Source: Clostridia bacterium (lineage in GTDB: Bacteria > Bacillota > Clostridia > Oscillospirales > Acutalibacteraceae). From it: a stretch of 6,726 nt of DNA. The position numbers were made by a program, and so were the translations under genes. The notes under the pieces are model-generated. The model was not told where the DNA came from and searched no databases. It saw nothing but the letters and a program-made list of their open reading frames with translations. The DNA is taken from positions 1 through 6,726 of the forward strand of contig CAAENL010000004.1 of NCBI GenBank assembly GCA_900757335.1. The letters are read 5' to 3'. Shown piece by piece: positions 5,553 through 6,726 of this stretch (position 1 is the first letter of the stretch; every line of letters begins with the position of its first letter).

Positions 5553-6726
5553 ATGAGTAATATACCAAAGTTTGACAACAGAGAATTTGATGATTTGATG
5601 AATGAAGTTAAGCATTTATCAAAGAGCTATACGCCCGAATGGAATTTTGATGAAACAAGTTCGGATTTTGGTGTGGTTTTTGCAAAAGTTTTTTGTCACA
5701 TGATGGAAAGCACGATAAGCATGTATAATAAAACCGTATATAATTATTATCTTACTTTTCTTAATATGTTAGGTACAAAACTTCGTTCTGCCGCCCCTGC
5801 AACAGGAATGGTTGTCGTAAAAGTTACTCCGGGAACCGAAGGGGCTTATATCGATAAGGGTACCGCACTTTTTGCAGAAGCCGACACCGAAGACGGAACT
5901 GTCAACTATGAAACGGTTGATGCTCTTTCTGCCATAGACACTTCCATAAAAGGAGTTTACTTCACCGAACCAAAATCCGATTTTATAGGATGTGCATATA
6001 AAGAAAAAGAAGATTCTTCAAATCAAGAAATAGGTCCTTTTAGAATATTTGATAATTTATACTATGAAAATCTTCAAAGTCATGAGGTTTACTTCTATGA
6101 TGATGTTGTGTTTGATATGTCGAACACAGATTTAATATTTTTGTTTAATAATAATTTATCGGCAAAGTTTCAAAAACTGTTACCTGAAATATTTTCCGAT
6201 AGCAGCAATGTGACGTGGCAGTATTACGACGGAAAGAAATGGACATCGATAGAGTCGGTCGAAAAGGTAGAAAACGGTGTAAGAATTAAATTTAGAAATA
6301 AAACAGAAATTACTTCAGTAATGGATAAAACTTCTAGATTTATTCGGTGCGTTTTTAAGCGAATTCCTGAAGGAGGAATTCCTGTTACTTCGGTGAGTTA
6401 CAAATCAATTTCTTCTTCTTTGTCACCGAATTCGCTTTTTTCGGATGATACAGAGCTTTCCAAGAATGACTTTTTTCCTTTCGGAGAGCAATATACCATG
6501 TACAATACATTTTCTTTGATATGTGACGAAGCATTTACTAAGAAAGGTGCAATGGTAGAAGTTTCTGCGGATATACAGTTTGTCAAGATAAAAATTGATG
6601 CAAAAAATCCCACAATAAAATATAGGTCCGTCATGACTGAAATGGATTTTGCTGACCTTGAACCCCAAGACATACAAATAGAAAAGGTCTTATGGGAATA
6701 TTGGAATGGTTCGGGCTGGGCAAAAC
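5553..6726 (+). CDS. Baseplate wedge protein, gpJ / Afp11-like (5' part, runs off the window)
   Basis: The frame is open for 391 codons to the window edge; members are usually much longer, so this is the N-terminal part. The product builds the wedge ring around hub and spike, with the gp25-like protein. Residues 28-77 (PEWNFDETSSDFGVVFAKVF, then a helix and YYLTFLNMLGTKL) match the opening of eCIS/T6SS-like large baseplate proteins: 'D-x-G-x-x-F ... FL-x-x-LG'. PAPA-like AAPATG and a beta region follow. WQYYDGKKW (222-230) and WEYWNGSGW (381-389) are two copies of the WEYW-D/N-G-x-x-W motif typical of the TIGR02243-type family, and PFGEQYTMYNTFSLICDEAF (309-328) is another family-like block. 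ATG 5553 lacks a good ribosome binding site (only GGAAAA about 13 nt upstream). In-frame codons reach back to 5508 after a TGA at 5505 and contain one TTG (5532). The true N-terminus is therefore uncertain, the family much less so. Confidence 0.85.
   Translation, partial: MSNIPKFDNREFDDLMNEVKHLSKSYTPEWNFDETSSDFGVVFAKVFCHMMESTISMYNKTVYNYYLTFLNMLGTKLRSAAPATGMVVVKVTPGTEGAYIDKGTALFAEADTEDGTVNYETVDALSAIDTSIKGVYFTEPKSDFIGCAYKEKEDSSNQEIGPFRIFDNLYYENLQSHEVYFYDDVVFDMSNTDLIFLFNNNLSAKFQKLLPEIFSDSSNVTWQYYDGKKWTSIESVEKVENGVRIKFRNKTEITSVMDKTSRFIRCVFKRIPEGGIPVTSVSYKSISSSLSPNSLFSDDTELSKNDFFPFGEQYTMYNTFSLICDEAFTKKGAMVEVSADIQFVKIKIDAKNPTIKYRSVMTEMDFADLEPQDIQIEKVLWEYWNGSGWAK

Noticed and set aside
6398..6677. 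Two overlapping minus-strand frames near the right end
   Set aside because: They lie wholly opposite the gpJ-like gene, which shows family motifs across the same bases.
1..6726. CRISPR arrays, tRNA or rRNA genes, insertion sequences and attachment sites
   Set aside because: No regularly spaced direct repeats, tRNA-like cloverleaf, rRNA motifs, transposase frame or flanking direct repeats were seen on either strand.
1..6726. Alternative genetic code with TGA as a sense codon
   Set aside because: All long genes are free of in-frame TGA and encode Trp with TGG and Gly with GGN, which fits the standard bacterial code.

Overview
The window is AT-rich (by eye about two thirds or more A+T) and every supported gene lies on the plus strand. 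Strong Gram-positive-style Shine-Dalgarno sequences, short intergenic gaps and mixed ATG/GTG starts suggest a low-GC bacterium, most likely a Bacillota/Clostridia-type genome. Fusobacteria or an AT-rich spirochaete cannot be excluded from one locus. The supported complete genes end in TAA or TAG, TGG encodes Trp, and no long reading frame contains an in-frame TGA, so the ordinary bacterial code fits.

The locus is part of a contractile phage-tail-like machine, in the baseplate and spike section. From left to right it holds: the 3' end of an unidentified Lys/Glu-rich gene (3-80); a 147-bp gap; a 225-residue coiled-coil protein (228-905); a 716-residue hydrophilic helical protein of unknown function (945-3095); a gpD/gp27-like baseplate hub (3121-4278); a gpV/gp5-like central spike with an OB fold and a beta-helix (4302-5066); a gp25-like baseplate wedge/sheath initiator (5081-5467); an odd 85-bp gap; and the first 391 codons of a gpJ/Afp11-like wedge protein (5553 to the window edge).

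These genes are expected to work together. The hub trimer carries the spike trimer at the tip of the inner tube, gp25-like protein attaches the sheath to the wedge, and the gpJ-like protein builds the wedge ring. The hub and spike are separate genes, as in P2 or R-type pyocins, rather than one VgrG/Afp8-like fusion. The gpJ-like protein, however, looks like the large baseplate protein of extracellular contractile injection systems (eCIS, Afp11/Pvc11 type; TIGR02243-like). An eCIS or tail-like bacteriocin is therefore favoured over an intact prophage, but sheath, tube, ATPase, capsid and lysis genes lie outside the window and the choice stays open.

The least explained parts are the two helical proteins upstream of the hub, a gp25 homologue whose EPR-type motif reads ATH, the absence of recognisable LysM and PAAR genes at their usual places, and the gp25-gpJ junction. 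That junction has a near-ideal ribosome binding site but no conventional start codon at the right distance.
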